A DNA stretch of 64,000 bases from Bradyrhizobium sp. sGM-13 (GCF_018398875.1 NZ_JAGWDK010000001.1:62001-126000); one strand, 5' to 3'; positions 32,201-44,346 are shown, numbered from the stretch's first letter. Notes: generated by a model from the letters alone, not told the origin. Program-made: numbers and translations.

Positions 32201-34189
32201 ATGGCTGGAATTCTCCTACGTTCGATGATGTCGGCCGCGCTGCTTGCCGGCGTGCTGATTGGAATAATCACGTCCGCGGCGGAAGCCCAGACCGCCGGCG
32301 GCTACGGGCCGCTGCAGATTTCCTGGGAGGTGCGCAACCGCTTCCGCCTGTTCCGCGAGGAGCGGGATTTCCTGCTGCATGCCGAAAGCGGACGCGGCCG
32401 CAGCGTGCTGGCTTCGGAGCAGGTGCTGGCGATCCAGAGCGACGGCCGCGGCTGGGCGCGCAACACCGTGAACCGACTCTGTATCGATCTTGCGGGCCGC
32501 GTCAGCGAGCCCTGCACGCGCGACAACACCAAAGAAAGCTATCTGACGCCGATCGATCATCCGGTCGTGATCCGCCTGACGGGCCCGGTGCCGGTCGGCG
32601 CGACCTGCGCCTGGACGGTCGACGACGGCGACGGCCCGCAAACTTCCACTTTCGACTGCGCCGAACCGGTCAATCTCCGCGTCCGCTATGGCCGCACCAC
32701 AGTCGTGACCGCCGACATATCCAGCTCGGAAGGCAGTCAGCGCGCTTTCACCGAGATCGCGGTACGCGACATCTTCATAGCGGGTCTCGGCGACAGCATC
32801 GCTTCCGGCGAGGGAAATCCGGACCGTCCCGTTGCGCTAGCTGATGAAGGTTTTTGCTTCCGCTCCTATCTCGGAACAGCGGCCTCGCAATATTACCGGC
32901 CGAGCCGCGCGGGGTATAAAGGCGGACGGGCCTGCGAGGCGCCCGATTCCCTCGCCGTATGGCAGCGGCAGAGCGCGCTCTGGTTCAACCCTGCCTGCCA
33001 CCGTTCGCTCTACAGCTATCAGACCCGGACCGCACTGGCCCTTGCTATACGATATCCGCACATCGCTGTGACCTATCTGCCGCTGGCCTGCACCGGCGCC
33101 ACGATTGCCGACGGGCTGTTCGGCTCGCAGCGCGCCCGCGACTGCTTGCCGTCGAAATCGGGCGGTGCGTGCCAGGGCACCGTCAACGGGCAACTGGCCG
33201 AATTGCGTGAAGCCGTCGCCGCCGCGAAACGCCGCCAGTCGGACCGCCAGCTCGACCTGGTGCTGCTGTCGATCGGCGCCAACGACATCTACTTTTCCGG
33301 CCTTGTCGCTGACGTCATCGTCGACACGGCGACCGAACGCGCGCTGTTTCGGCGCAGCGGCGTGATGGCCTCGGTGGACGACGCACGGAGTGCGATGACG
33401 CGGGACCTGCCGCAGGGTTTTGCCAAGCTGCGCGAGGCGCTGAAGCCGCTTCTCGGCGGCGACCTGTCGCGAGTGGTCTACACCGCCTACGCCAATCCGA
33501 CGCTGTCGAATGGCGGCGCGCCCTGCCCCGGCGGACGCGCCGGCTTCGACATTCATCCCTCGTTCAATGCCCAGCCGCAGCGGCTGGCGGCCGTGTCGAA
33601 CTTCGTCGAAAGCGAATTCCTGCCGCAGTTGCGAGCGCTGGCGCTCTGCGAGGGCGGCATCCTCTGCCGCAATCCGCGCGCCGACCGCATGACCTTCGTC
33701 GACAGCCATCAAGCCAGTTTTGCCAATCACGGCTTCTGCGCACGCGCCGAAAACGATCCCGAATTCGACCGGCAATGTTTCTCGGCGACCGGCGACAGCT
33801 TCGATCCCGATCTCGTCACGGCCGCCAACCAGCCGATGCTGTGCGGCCGCAGCGCCGGCGAGTACCGCGCCTATCTGCCGCGGGCGCGCTGGATCCGCGA
33901 CGCAAACGACAGCTACTTCGCGGCGATGACCTACCCGCAGGGCCTGCCGGCGTCGCAGCAGCCATCCGATATTCATGATGCGACCTGGGGCGTCTTGTCC
34001 GCGGTCTATGGCGGCGCGGTGCATCCGAGCGCCGAGGGCCACGCCGCGATGGCGGATGCCGCCGTGCCGGCGGCCGCCGCCGTGCTGCAGCTCGATGCGG
34101 CGGTGCCTGAAGTCACCTCGCAACCAATGCGGCCGATACCGGTTTTGCCGGACGTGCCGCGTCCACCAGGCAGAACCGGATTGAATTAG
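32201..34189 (+). CDS. Secreted SGNH/GDSL-family hydrolase, large
   Basis: The 662-residue protein has a signal peptide ([22 protein letters not shown]), a beta-rich N-terminal domain of about 160 residues, then an SGNH hydrolase: block [10 protein letters not shown] at 197-205 (Ser199), the Gly region, block III IGANDIY with Asn361, and block V VHPSAEGH with His608. The Asp usually three residues before that His is Gly here, so it may use a Ser-His dyad. Several Cys pairs suit a periplasmic or extracellular location. Substrates of such esterases are often acetylated or acylated polysaccharides. It overlaps the convergent DUF2147 gene by 4 bases. Confidence 0.85.
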   Translation: MAGILLRSMMSAALLAGVLIGIITSAAEAQTAGGYGPLQISWEVRNRFRLFREERDFLLHAESGRGRSVLASEQVLAIQSDGRGWARNTVNRLCIDLAGRVSEPCTRDNTKESYLTPIDHPVVIRLTGPVPVGATCAWTVDDGDGPQTSTFDCAEPVNLRVRYGRTTVVTADISSSEGSQRAFTEIAVRDIFIAGLGDSIASGEGNPDRPVALADEGFCFRSYLGTAASQYYRPSRAGYKGGRACEAPDSLAVWQRQSALWFNPACHRSLYSYQTRTALALAIRYPHIAVTYLPLACTGATIADGLFGSQRARDCLPSKSGGACQGTVNGQLAELREAVAAAKRRQSDRQLDLVLLSIGANDIYFSGLVADVIVDTATERALFRRSGVMASVDDARSAMTRDLPQGFAKLREALKPLLGGDLSRVVYTAYANPTLSNGGAPCPGGRAGFDIHPSFNAQPQRLAAVSNFVESEFLPQLRALALCEGGILCRNPRADRMTFVDSHQASFANHGFCARAENDPEFDRQCFSATGDSFDPDLVTAANQPMLCGRSAGEYRAYLPRARWIRDANDSYFAAMTYPQGLPASQQPSDIHDATWGVLSAVYGGAVHPSAEGHAAMADAAVPAAAAVLQLDAAVPEVTSQPMRPIPVLPDVPRPPGRTGLN

Positions 34190-34788
34190 CGTGCAGGAGC
34201 CGGTGCTGGCGCAGTGGTCTTCTTGGGCGCTGCGGGGGTCTTTGCCGCACCGGTGGGCTGCTTCATCGCAGCGGCCTGCGCCGGCAGATATTTTGCGATG
34301 ATCGCGGGATCGACCTGCGCCAGCGCCGTATCCGGCAGGCGCGTCCAGACCTCATCCCTGCCTAGCAGCGAGATGCCGAGATAGCCGCGCATCGTCAGCG
34401 TCTGCCCATCGGGACTGAGCGTCATCTTCGCCTTGTAGATCTTGCCATCGCGCGGGTCGAGCACGTTGCCGTTCTCGTACTTCAATCCATCGCGCTTCAT
34501 GTCGCGGATGAAGGAGAGCCCGAGCCACGGCGCATCCTTTCGATCGTCAGTGCATTTCGAACAAGTCGGATTGGGAGCATCGCCGGGTTCGGAAAAGAGC
34601 TTGGCGAACACGCCCTCGAAGGCGCCGTTGCGATCAACGACGAGAAACCAGCCGACCGGCTTGCCCTTCTCGACCTTCTCCCACAGCCCGGCTGCTGAAG
34701 GTTCCGCCGGCTGCGCGGCGAGTTCACCGGCGAAAGCGAGCCCGATCAGAAGCGGGAGTATCAGTTGAAACACGGTCAGCTTGCGCAC
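34186..34788 (-). CDS. Exported DUF2147 protein
   Basis: The 200-residue product has a signal peptide ([20 protein letters not shown]) and the DUF2147 fold pattern: [106 protein letters not shown]. The C-terminal 40 residues are a Pro/Ala/Lys-rich linker. The start is GTG 34788 with AGGTGATGAC upstream. Function of the family is unknown; it is often induced by envelope stress. Confidence 0.88.
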   Translation of the reverse strand: MRKLTVFQLILPLLIGLAFAGELAAQPAEPSAAGLWEKVEKGKPVGWFLVVDRNGAFEGVFAKLFSEPGDAPNPTCSKCTDDRKDAPWLGLSFIRDMKRDGLKYENGNVLDPRDGKIYKAKMTLSPDGQTLTMRGYLGISLLGRDEVWTRLPDTALAQVDPAIIAKYLPAQAAAMKQPTGAAKTPAAPKKTTAPAPAPAR

Positions 34789-34928
34789 GTCATCACCTGA
34801 TCAATTCGCTAATGGAATGGCCCCAAACATGGAATGGCCCCAGACTAAGGCCATTTCGCGGACGGTTCCAGCGACGATCGCCGCGCGCCTTGACAAAGCT
34901 CCGCGAGCCCAACTGTCATTTTTGGGAA

Positions 34929-36571
<1,643 letters not shown>

Positions 36572-36686
36572 AGCGCGCGGCGAGGTTGGCCTGCGCGGAG
36601 TACGCGCCCGATTGCACGCTATATGCGGTCGACCACGATCTCGCGGAGACCGCAAACGCCGAATCGCACTGAACGTCTTCCGGAGC

Positions 36687-37007
36687 TCAGGCCTGCCGTT
36701 CCGGTGTCGACACCACGAGGCCGTCGAGGTCGTCGCTCACCTTGATCTGACACGACAGGCGCGAGTTCGGCCGCACGTCGAAGCCGAAATCCAGCATGTC
36801 TTCTTCCATCGGAGTCGGTGCACCGACCTTCTCGCGCCAGGCTTCGTCGACATAGACATGACAGGTTGCGCAGGCGCAGGCTCCGCCGCATTCGGCTTCG
36901 ATGCCTGGAATGGCGTTGCGGATCGCGGCTTCCATCACGGTCGCGCCGTTCTCGACTTCAATGGTTCGTTTTTCGCCCGTGTGGTCGACAAAGTGGATTT
37001 TGGCCAT
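36687..37007 (-). CDS. 2Fe-2S ferredoxin, adrenodoxin type
   Basis: A 106-residue ferredoxin with cluster ligands Cys40, Cys46, Cys49 and Cys86 ([15 protein letters not shown] ... RLSCQIKV), the C-x5-C-x2-C...C spacing of adrenodoxin/putidaredoxin types that serve P450s or Fe-S assembly. The extra Cys44 is typical of Rhodopseudomonas/Bradyrhizobium members. The nearby FNR (34929) is a plausible electron donor. Confidence 0.95.
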   Translation of the reverse strand: MAKIHFVDHTGEKRTIEVENGATVMEAAIRNAIPGIEAECGGACACATCHVYVDEAWREKVGAPTPMEEDMLDFGFDVRPNSRLSCQIKVSDDLDGLVVSTPERQA

Positions 37008-37138
37008 GATCGCTCGTGCTGCCGGAATAGAAGTCCCGGCAGTCCTATAACGGGTCGATCCGCACAGCGCCAGCGGTCGAGACGAAAACCTGAGGCAGCA
37101 TTTTACCGGGATTTTGGCCGATCCGGACCGCTTTCCGT

Positions 37139-37516
37139 TCAGGAACGATGCAGAACCGCTTCGATCGCTGCACGCGCCTGCTCAACCGCCCCGCCCAATT
37201 CGGCGAGCGGCGCTGATACGTCGGAGCCACCAGCGACTGCCGCCTCCAGCCGGGCTGCGGCGTCGGCGACCGCAAAAGCGCCGATCGCACGGGCCGAGCC
37301 CTTGAGCGTGTGCGCCAGCGCGCCGGCATCCGCAGGCATGGCGGCGAGCCTGTGCAGCAGTCTTGCCGATTGGGCCGAGAACATCGTCAATACCTCCCGC
37401 TCGAGGCCAGCATCGCTGAACGTCATGCGGTCGAGATGTTCGAAATCAATCGGCTCGTCGCCGGGAGCCAGCGGTGGCGATGGCATCCATTCTACCCGTT
37501 CGAGATGAAGCGGCAT
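37139..37516 (-). CDS. Hpt (histidine phosphotransfer) domain protein
   Basis: A 125-residue free-standing Hpt protein: [34 protein letters not shown], then the phosphorylation motif [13 protein letters not shown] with His69 and a C-terminal helical hairpin. It would shuttle phosphate between a hybrid kinase and a response regulator. No partner kinase is adjacent. It could be related to ChpT-type CtrA-pathway signalling, but it is too short to be ChpT itself. Confidence 0.9.
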   Translation of the reverse strand: MPLHLERVEWMPSPPLAPGDEPIDFEHLDRMTFSDAGLEREVLTMFSAQSARLLHRLAAMPADAGALAHTLKGSARAIGAFAVADAAARLEAAVAGGSDVSAPLAELGGAVEQARAAIEAVLHRS

Positions 37517-37902
37517 GGCAAGGTCCGGATCGCCCCGCCGCGTGATTCCCGGAGGGCATTTTGGTCAGCCAATCACGACAGCAGTTAACGGAACGTTCCC
37601 GGAATGCGCCGCAACTTTGCCTTGTTTCCGCCGACAATCTGCCCTGATCCTGGATTCGGTTCCAAAAAACTGTGTATCCTTAGGGCCTTAAGGAACAAAG
37701 CTGTTAACGATGATTAAGAAAGTCTTAATCACGGCCATTTCATTCGTATCGCTCAACCAATAGGATGTTCGCGGACGTAGCGGACAAGCTGCCGGCGGGC
37801 ATGCTTGCGGTCCGCGGGGGATTATGAATCCGGCTTCGAGCTTGCGGGGGCATTTTTGCCAGGGCGGCCGGATGCGTAAGTTTAAGAGGGCTCGGACTGC
37901 AC
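37517..37902. other. Regulatory region upstream of the giant growth-pole gene
   Basis: About 385 bases without a gene. It holds AT-rich sequence at 37660-37735 with the palindromic CtrA-like box at 37714 and, 12 bases upstream of it, GTTAACGATGATTAAG. Confidence 0.6.
37713..37731 (+). promoter_or_regulatory. CtrA-like box within a perfect palindrome
   Basis: TTAAGAAAGTCTTAA is an exact TTAA-N7-TTAA match. It is embedded in ATTAAGA-AAG-TCTTAAT symmetry, 8-bp arms when the flanking G and C are counted. It lies about 175-190 bases upstream of the 1799-codon gene. Confidence 0.5.
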
Positions 37903-40900
37903 ATGGCGAACAATCCCAAGAAGGTCAAAGATCCCACAGAAGTCGCGCTCTCCGCCATTCAGGAAGCGCTCAACATCAGCGATACGACCGTCGACCCCAG
38001 CCGAAATTCGATCGGCGGCGAACTCACGCAGCCGATGATGCCCACCGCCGCGCCGCCCTATTCAGAAACGCAGTTCGACACGCGCGCAGGCGCCGAGCGG
38101 CCGGCGCTTAATTCGATCGAAGAGCCGCGCGGCCCCCGCCGCGCCGCCAACGACGATCGCGAAACCATCGGCCAGATTCTGCAGGCGATCCAAAAGAACC
38201 ATCCTGCCCGCAGCGTCTACACGCTTGCCACTGTGTTTGGCGGCGTCTGGGTGCTCGGTTGCGTCCTTCTGACCGCCAGCTTCCTGCCCTCGCTGCAGGC
38301 GGCGATCGGACAGAGCGGCGGCGTGCTGGTGCTCGCCGGGCTCGCGGCGTTGTTCTTTGCGCCGGTGCTCTTGTTCTACTTCCTCGCCAGCCTTGCCTGG
38401 CGCGGCCAGGAAATGCGGATGATCGCGCAGTCGATGGCGCAGGTCGCGATCCGCTTCTCCGAGCCCGAGGGAGCCGCCGCCGATTCGATGGTGACTGTCG
38501 GTCAGGCAATCCGCCGTGAAGTCGCCGCGATGGGCGACGGCGTCGAGCGTGCGATCGCGCGCGCCGGCGAGCTGGAAACGCTGGTCGCCAATGAAGTCGC
38601 AGCGCTGGAGCGCGCCTATAGCGACAACGAAGTTCGCATTCGCGCGCTGCTGCAGGACATCGCCCATCAGCGCGACAATCTGGTCGGCCAGGCCGAGCAG
38701 GTTCGCAGCGCCATTTCCGGCGTTCAGATCGACTTGCGCCACGACATCGCACTGATCTCGGACGCGATCGCCTCGCGCGTCGACGAGGTCGCAAAAAGCA
38801 TCACCGGCGCACTGGAAGAGCGCGGCCAACACATCACGAGCGCCTTGAGCCATGCCGGCGACAACATGATCCTCGCGCTCGGCGAGCGCGGCGGCGACCT
38901 GCTTGATCGTCTGGAAGAAGCCAGTGCCGAGACCACGCGTGCCGTGCTCGACGCTTCGGAGCGGCTGACCACCAGCCTCAACTTCAAGACCGGGCACGTC
39001 CATGACGAGTTCGTCGATCTGGCCGATCGCGTCCATGAGATGCTGAACGAGCGCCTCGATCGCATAACTAGCGAATTCGAGCAGCGCTCCTCGACCATCG
39101 TCGACGGCATCTCGGACCGCACCGAGCAGGTCCACGACTCCCTGAAGAATTCGTCCGACTCGCTCTTGCTCGAACTCGAGTTGCGCTCAGGTGATCTCGT
39201 CAGCAAGATCGACGACGCCGGCAACCGCCTCGCGAGCCGCATTCTCACCTCCGGCGACAAGGCCAGTGACGCGCTGGACGTGACCGTGAACACGCTGGTC
39301 GCCAAGGTGATCAGCCAGACCGAGAACGCGCACGACAGCCTCGCCCTGCAGATGAACGCTTTCGACGAGCTGGTGAAGAACCAGGGCTCGGAGCTTTCGG
39401 AAAAGTTCGCCCGCGACAGCGGCACCCTGGGCGCGCTGATCACGCGGCACATCTCCGAATTCGACCGCACCGTCAAAACCTTTGGCGGCGAGATCGTTGA
39501 GCGGATGGGCCAGCGGACCCAGGAGATATCAGACAACCTGAAGAATTACGTCGACACTTTCGACACCCGCCTGGTCTCGAACAGCGGCGAGATCACCGCT
39601 TCGCTCGATCAGCGGCTGCTGCAGTTCGAAACCCAGCTCGGCACCCGGGTCAACAGTCTCGACGCTTCGCTCGACAGCAAGATCAAGTCGTTCGACGAGA
39701 CCATCGACGGTCGCCTGAAATCGCTGGAAACCACTTTCGACACCCGCGCCAAATCCGTCACCGAAACCATCGATGGCCGCCTCGGTACGCTGGCAACCTC
39801 GTTGACCGATGGCGCGGCGCAGGCGATCCAGTCGATCGACCAGCGGCTCGCCCTGCTCACCTCATCGCTGACCGAGGGCACTGCACAGGCGATTGCCGCG
39901 GTCGATCATCGCATTGCCAACGTCACCGAGACCATCGACGGTCGCAGCGCCCATTTGACCGACACTATCCAGGCGCGGTTCCAGGAAATTCATCAGGGCA
40001 TTGAAACCCGCGTCGGCGACATTGCCAACGGCGTCGAGACCAGGGTCGGCGCCATCGCCAGCGACATCGACACCCGCGTGGCGCAATTTGAGGATCTGCT
40101 CGGTTCGCGCATCGAGGCTGTGGCCGGCCGGATCGAAAGCAGCGGCCGCCAGGCCAGCGAAGATCTGATGTCGCGCGCCGAAATGCTGTCCTCCGGCATC
40201 AAGTCGCATGTCGAGGACGCCGAACGTTCTCTGACCAACCTCGTGGTCAATACCTCCGAAACCATCCAGACCGGCGCGCGCAGCGCGCAGCAGGCGCTGC
40301 TGACGGTTTCCTCCGATGTCGGCGCGCAACTCAAACTGACCTCGGCCGAGGTCGAGGCCGCCCTCACCGCGGTGGGCACCGGCGCGGCCACTTCGATCCT
40401 GACCAGCGCCAAAGATGCCCAGACCACGCTGGTGTCCGCGTCCTCCGAGGCTGCCGCCCAAATCAAATCTCTCGCCGCCGACGTCGAGCGCACCCTCTCG
40501 GCCGCAGGCGACGCCACGGCCGCATCGGTTCTCGCCGGCGCGCGCGAGGCGCAGACCACGCTGGTGACCGCGTCCGCCGACGCCGCAAGCCACGTCAAGT
40601 CGCTCGCCATCGATGTCGAGCGCTCGCTGTCGGTCGCCGGGACGGCAACCGCCGAAGCCGTCACCGCAGGTGCCCGTGAAGCACAGAGCACGCTGGTTGC
40701 CGCCTCTACCGAGGCCGCCAATCAGGTCAAGTCGCTTGCAGCCGACGTCGAACGCTCGCTCTCGGCCGCCGGCACGGCAACCGCCGAGGCCGTCACCGCA
40801 GGAGCCCGCGAGGCGCAGAGCACGCTCGTTGCCGCCTCCACCGAGGCCGCCAATCAGGTCAAGTCGCTTGCGGCCGACGTACAGCGTTCGCTGTCGATCG

Positions 40901-43302
40901 CCGGAACGGCGACCGCCGAGGCGATCACGGCAGGCGCCCGCGAGGCCCAGAATACCCTGATCAGCGCGTCCGCCGAGGCATCGACCCAGGTCAAGGCGCT
41001 CGCCGCCGACATGGAGCGTTCGCTCTCGATGGCTGGCAATGCCACCGCCGAATCGATCACGTCGGGCGCACGCGAAGCCCAGAACGCGTTGATCACGGCG
41101 TCGACGGAAGCCGCCAACCACGTCAAGTCGCTGGCGATCGACGTCGAACGCACGCTGACTTCCGTCGGGACCGACACTGCGGCCTCCATCCTCGGCACCG
41201 CGCGCGAGGCCCAGAACTCGTTCACTGCGACCTCTGCGGAGGCCGCTAACCAGATCAAGGCGATCGCCGCCGACATGGAGCGTTCGCTCGGCGCCGTCAC
41301 CGCCAGCACGACCGATACCATCCAGACCACCGCGCAGAACGCGCAGAGCGTGCTGGTCGCCGCAACGAACGAGGTCAGTTCCAAGGTCAAGTCGACCTCG
41401 GCCGATATCGAACGTTCGGTGCTCGCCGCAAGCAGCAATTTCGGCTCGACGATGACCGGCAAGACCGACGAAATCGTCACCTACGTCCAGCAGCAGACCG
41501 ACCGTCTGGCGCAGATCGTCGACAGCCGCCGCGGTTCGTTGGTCGAGGCGCTCAGCGCCAGGACCACGCAACTGACGACAGACATCGACCGTGTCACCGG
41601 CGACGCCCTGAAATCGATCGAAACACGCGGCCAGGCGTTCTCGCAATCGATGTCGACCCACGGTTCGGAAGTCGCGCGCACGATTACCACCGCAGGCGAC
41701 CTCGCCACCGGCGCGGTAGCCAAGTCGCTGAAGGACCTCGAACAGGCGTCGCGCTCGGCCATCGACCAGTCGCGCCAGGTATCGATCGCCGCCGTCACCG
41801 AAATGCAGGAGACCAGCAAGATCCTGCGCACCGACACGGTGGCGCTGTTCGAGCGGCTGCGTGAAGGCAACATCCTGCTGCAGGAAGTGCTGACCGGCGC
41901 CCACGACAATCTCAACTCGCTGGAACGCGCGCTGGTGACCCGCGTGGCCGACTTCGTATCCGCGATGAACGATGTCACCGCGCGCAACGGCGTCGCGACC
42001 CAGACCCTGGAAGACCAGTTGACCGTGTTCAACTCCAAGACGACGAAGGCGCTGGAGGATCTCGGCGCGCTGTCGAGCGAGTTCGAAAAACACGGCAAGG
42101 AGCTGGTCGAAGCAGCCGGCGTGGTCGAAGAGGCGAACCGCTCCACCTCGATGTCGGTCGCCGACCGCAAGTCGCAGCTCGAATCGCTGGTGACCACCAT
42201 CGACCTGCGCACAACCGATCTCGACCAGCGGCTGTCGCGCTTCACCGGCCTGCTCGACGAATCGCTTGCCGCGGCGGAAGAACGCGCCCGCGATATCGCG
42301 CGCGTCGTGGCGGAAACCGCCGGCGCAGGATCGGCCGCGATTAGCCGCCAGTTCGAAGCCGTGCGCGCTGCGGCCGAAAACGAGCGGCAGCAGACCCTCG
42401 ACGCAATGAACGATCTGTACCAACAGAGCACGCATGAAACCGACGCGATGTTCAAGCAGTCAACCGAGAAGTTCGCTGCGATGGTACAGTCCATGAAGCA
42501 GATGGCCGCCGAAATGCATCAGGAGCTCGAGGCGACGCGCAACGAGCTGCGCCGCGGCGTGCTCGAGATGCCGCAGGAGGCGGCCGACAACACCGCGCAG
42601 ATGCGCAAGGTGATCGTCGACCAGATCGAGGCGCTTGCCGAGCTCAATCGTATTGTCGCGCATCATGGCCGCGGTCTCGACGTCGTGACTGCCGGCCGCG
42701 CCAGCGTGCAACGCCAGGAAGAGCCCGTGATGGCAGCGGCCGCCGGCGGCCGCAACGAAGTGCGGATGCGCGAAGCCGGCAGCGCATCGACGCTGCCGCC
42801 GCCGGATCTCGGCATGCCCGCCCAGCGCCGCGCCGAAGCTCCGCCGGTCAGTCCGGTGAGCCAGGATGCCGGACGCGGCGACGGATGGCTGTCCGACCTG
42901 CTCCACCGCACCGACGCAGGTACGGGACGTGAGGCTCCCCGTGGCCGCCCGCCGCAGACTCCGGTCAATCCGCTGGAGTCGCTGTCGCTCGACATCGGCC
43001 GGCTGATGGATCGCAATCTCGCCGCCGAAATGTGGGATCGCTACCAGCGCGGCGAGAGCAAGGCGTTCAGCAAACGCCTCTACACACCGGCCGGCCAGAA
43101 GGCGTTCGATGAGGTCGCTCGCAAATATCGCGCCGATCGCAGTTTCAAGCAGACGGTCGATCGCTACATCGCCGAGTTCGAACGGCTCTTGGACGAAGTT
43201 GCACGCGAGGATCGCGGGCCGCAGGCGCTGCGCGGCCACCTCACCTCGGAGACCGGGCTGGTCTACACCCTGCTCGCTCACGCAGCGGGACGGCTGGGGT
43301 AA
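37903..43302 (+). CDS. Giant coiled-coil membrane protein, growth pole ring (GPR/RgsE) type
   Basis: The 1799-residue protein has a cytosolic Pro/Arg-rich N-terminus (1-100), two transmembrane helices (about 105-127 and 138-166) and then ~1450 residues of almost uninterrupted Ala/Ser/Thr/Glu-rich helix with an 11-residue apolipoprotein-like periodicity. Nine 44-residue repeats occupy about residues 778-1173. A Pro/Arg linker (about 1610-1680) leads to a conserved globular C-terminus (LDIGRLMDRNLAAEMWDRYQRGESKAFSKRLYTPAGQKAFDEVARKYR). Size, topology and apolipoprotein-like repeats match the GPR protein of Agrobacterium and RgsE of Sinorhizobium, which form a ring at the growing pole. Assignment is by architecture; the symbol is left empty. 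Confidence 0.8.
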   Translation: MANNPKKVKDPTEVALSAIQEALNISDTTVDPSRNSIGGELTQPMMPTAAPPYSETQFDTRAGAERPALNSIEEPRGPRRAANDDRETIGQILQAIQKNHPARSVYTLATVFGGVWVLGCVLLTASFLPSLQAAIGQSGGVLVLAGLAALFFAPVLLFYFLASLAWRGQEMRMIAQSMAQVAIRFSEPEGAAADSMVTVGQAIRREVAAMGDGVERAIARAGELETLVANEVAALERAYSDNEVRIRALLQDIAHQRDNLVGQAEQVRSAISGVQIDLRHDIALISDAIASRVDEVAKSITGALEERGQHITSALSHAGDNMILALGERGGDLLDRLEEASAETTRAVLDASERLTTSLNFKTGHVHDEFVDLADRVHEMLNERLDRITSEFEQRSSTIVDGISDRTEQVHDSLKNSSDSLLLELELRSGDLVSKIDDAGNRLASRILTSGDKASDALDVTVNTLVAKVISQTENAHDSLALQMNAFDELVKNQGSELSEKFARDSGTLGALITRHISEFDRTVKTFGGEIVERMGQRTQEISDNLKNYVDTFDTRLVSNSGEITASLDQRLLQFETQLGTRVNSLDASLDSKIKSFDETIDGRLKSLETTFDTRAKSVTETIDGRLGTLATSLTDGAAQAIQSIDQRLALLTSSLTEGTAQAIAAVDHRIANVTETIDGRSAHLTDTIQARFQEIHQGIETRVGDIANGVETRVGAIASDIDTRVAQFEDLLGSRIEAVAGRIESSGRQASEDLMSRAEMLSSGIKSHVEDAERSLTNLVVNTSETIQTGARSAQQALLTVSSDVGAQLKLTSAEVEAALTAVGTGAATSILTSAKDAQTTLVSASSEAAAQIKSLAADVERTLSAAGDATAASVLAGAREAQTTLVTASADAASHVKSLAIDVERSLSVAGTATAEAVTAGAREAQSTLVAASTEAANQVKSLAADVERSLSAAGTATAEAVTAGAREAQSTLVAASTEAANQVKSLAADVQRSLSIAGTATAEAITAGAREAQNTLISASAEASTQVKALAADMERSLSMAGNATAESITSGAREAQNALITASTEAANHVKSLAIDVERTLTSVGTDTAASILGTAREAQNSFTATSAEAANQIKAIAADMERSLGAVTASTTDTIQTTAQNAQSVLVAATNEVSSKVKSTSADIERSVLAASSNFGSTMTGKTDEIVTYVQQQTDRLAQIVDSRRGSLVEALSARTTQLTTDIDRVTGDALKSIETRGQAFSQSMSTHGSEVARTITTAGDLATGAVAKSLKDLEQASRSAIDQSRQVSIAAVTEMQETSKILRTDTVALFERLREGNILLQEVLTGAHDNLNSLERALVTRVADFVSAMNDVTARNGVATQTLEDQLTVFNSKTTKALEDLGALSSEFEKHGKELVEAAGVVEEANRSTSMSVADRKSQLESLVTTIDLRTTDLDQRLSRFTGLLDESLAAAEERARDIARVVAETAGAGSAAISRQFEAVRAAAENERQQTLDAMNDLYQQSTHETDAMFKQSTEKFAAMVQSMKQMAAEMHQELEATRNELRRGVLEMPQEAADNTAQMRKVIVDQIEALAELNRIVAHHGRGLDVVTAGRASVQRQEEPVMAAAAGGRNEVRMREAGSASTLPPPDLGMPAQRRAEAPPVSPVSQDAGRGDGWLSDLLHRTDAGTGREAPRGRPPQTPVNPLESLSLDIGRLMDRNLAAEMWDRYQRGESKAFSKRLYTPAGQKAFDEVARKYRADRSFKQTVDRYIAEFERLLDEVAREDRGPQALRGHLTSETGLVYTLLAHAAGRLG
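40234..41421 (+). repeat. Nine tandem 132-base (44-residue) repeats
   Basis: Each unit encodes 44 residues, i.e. four 11-mers, with the pattern ..AG.ATAE.ITAGAREAQ..L..AS.EAANQVKSLAADVERSL. The units starting near 40630 and 40762 are almost identical in DNA; outer units are more diverged, as in an array growing by central duplication. Confidence 0.85.
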
Positions 43303-43336
43303 CGGCTGCGAATAGCGCGTGGCAAATAGCGAATGA

Positions 43337-43362
43337 AAACGGAGGCCTCGTGGCCTCCGTTT
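43337..43362. terminator. Bidirectional terminator
   Basis: AAACGGAGGCC-TCGT-GGCCTCCGTTT is a perfect 11-bp stem followed by AGCTTTT, between the convergent giant gene and mlaD-like gene. Confidence 0.85.
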
Positions 43363-43449
43363 AGCTTTTCAACCACAATCGAAGATGCGGCGCTCGCCGT
43401 CATTGCGAGGAGCCACCGGATCCGGCCTTCGGCCGGCCCTCGCCCCCTG

Positions 43450-44346
43450 CTACTGCCGCTTCTGCCCGTTCGGCGCCCTTGGGGCCGCCGCGGCGGCTGG
43501 CGGCGGTGGCGGCGGTGCTGCCGCCTGGCTGTTGCTGCTGCTGCCGCCGCCGAAGATCACCCGGGTCGGGTTGCGGTCGAAATTGTTCACGGCGCGGCTG
43601 ATGTCGGAGAGCGTGCGCCGGCCATCGGCCATCAGCGCGCCCGACCGCTTGTCGAAATCCTCGGCCAGTTCGCGGATCGACTTGACCATGAGATTCAACT
43701 CGCCGCCGGCGGCGCCGCCGGCGATCGTATTCAACCCGAGCATGAGACTGTCGGCCTTGCCCATCACGCCATCGACCCTGAGCATGACGTTGTCGATCTT
43801 CTCGGAGTTGCGCGCGAGCGCTGCCGTAAAGGTCTCGAGGTTTCGCAGCGAGTTCTTCACCGATTCCTGATTATCGGCGACAAGCCGGTTGACGTTCTGC
43901 AACGTGGCGCGGATGGACTCCGTGACATCCTGCAGCGCGCTCGGGTCGGCGGTCAGCATCGGCACGCCATCCTCGTCCAGCGGCACGGCGGGAGCGCTCT
44001 CCTCGCCGCCCTTCAGCGAGATCGCCGCGACGCCGGTCAGCCCCTGGAATTCGAGACCGACGAGCGTGTCTTTCCGAATCGGCGCGTTGTTCTCGACCAT
44101 TGCCAGTGCGACCACGCGCCGCGGATTGTCGAGTTTGACCGAGACAACCTCCCCTATCCTAATACCGTTAAAGTTGACGCTGCCGCCGTTGCGCAACCCG
44201 GACGCCGGGCCTTCGAATACAATTCGGATCGGGCTGCGCTGCTTGGTGGTGTGCAGGCTCTGAAACCACAGCACGAAGCCGAATGCGGCGGCGATCACCG
44301 CCAGCGTGAAGGCCCCGATCAGGACGTAATTCGCCCGCGTTTCCAT
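43450..44346 (-). CDS. MCE/MlaD-family lipid-binding protein
   Basis: A 298-residue membrane-anchored MCE protein: one N-terminal transmembrane helix (YVLIGAFTLAVIAAAFGFVLWF), the MCE domain (IRIVFEGPASGLRNGGSVNFNGIRIGEVVSVKLD, TLVGLEFQGLTGVAAISLKGG) and a long amphipathic helical part with repeated hydrophobic heptads, then a Pro/Ala-rich tail. MlaD hexamers carry phospholipid between inner and outer membranes. It is third in the operon after the STAS-MlaE and MlaF genes. Confidence 0.93.
   Translation of the reverse strand: METRANYVLIGAFTLAVIAAAFGFVLWFQSLHTTKQRSPIRIVFEGPASGLRNGGSVNFNGIRIGEVVSVKLDNPRRVVALAMVENNAPIRKDTLVGLEFQGLTGVAAISLKGGEESAPAVPLDEDGVPMLTADPSALQDVTESIRATLQNVNRLVADNQESVKNSLRNLETFTAALARNSEKIDNVMLRVDGVMGKADSLMLGLNTIAGGAAGGELNLMVKSIRELAEDFDKRSGALMADGRRTLSDISRAVNNFDRNPTRVIFGGGSSSNSQAAAPPPPPPAAAAAPRAPNGQKRQ

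Noticed and set aside
37139..37516. ChpT phosphotransferase of the CtrA pathway
   Set aside because: ChpT is a ~220-residue two-domain protein; this is a 125-residue single Hpt domain with the AHTLKGS motif.
39862..42435. 857-codon minus-strand ORF opposite the giant coiled-coil gene
   Set aside because: It results from the repetitive GC-rich coding pattern on the plus strand. It is rich in Gly, Arg and His with no domain, while the plus strand has the membrane helices and conserved C-terminus.
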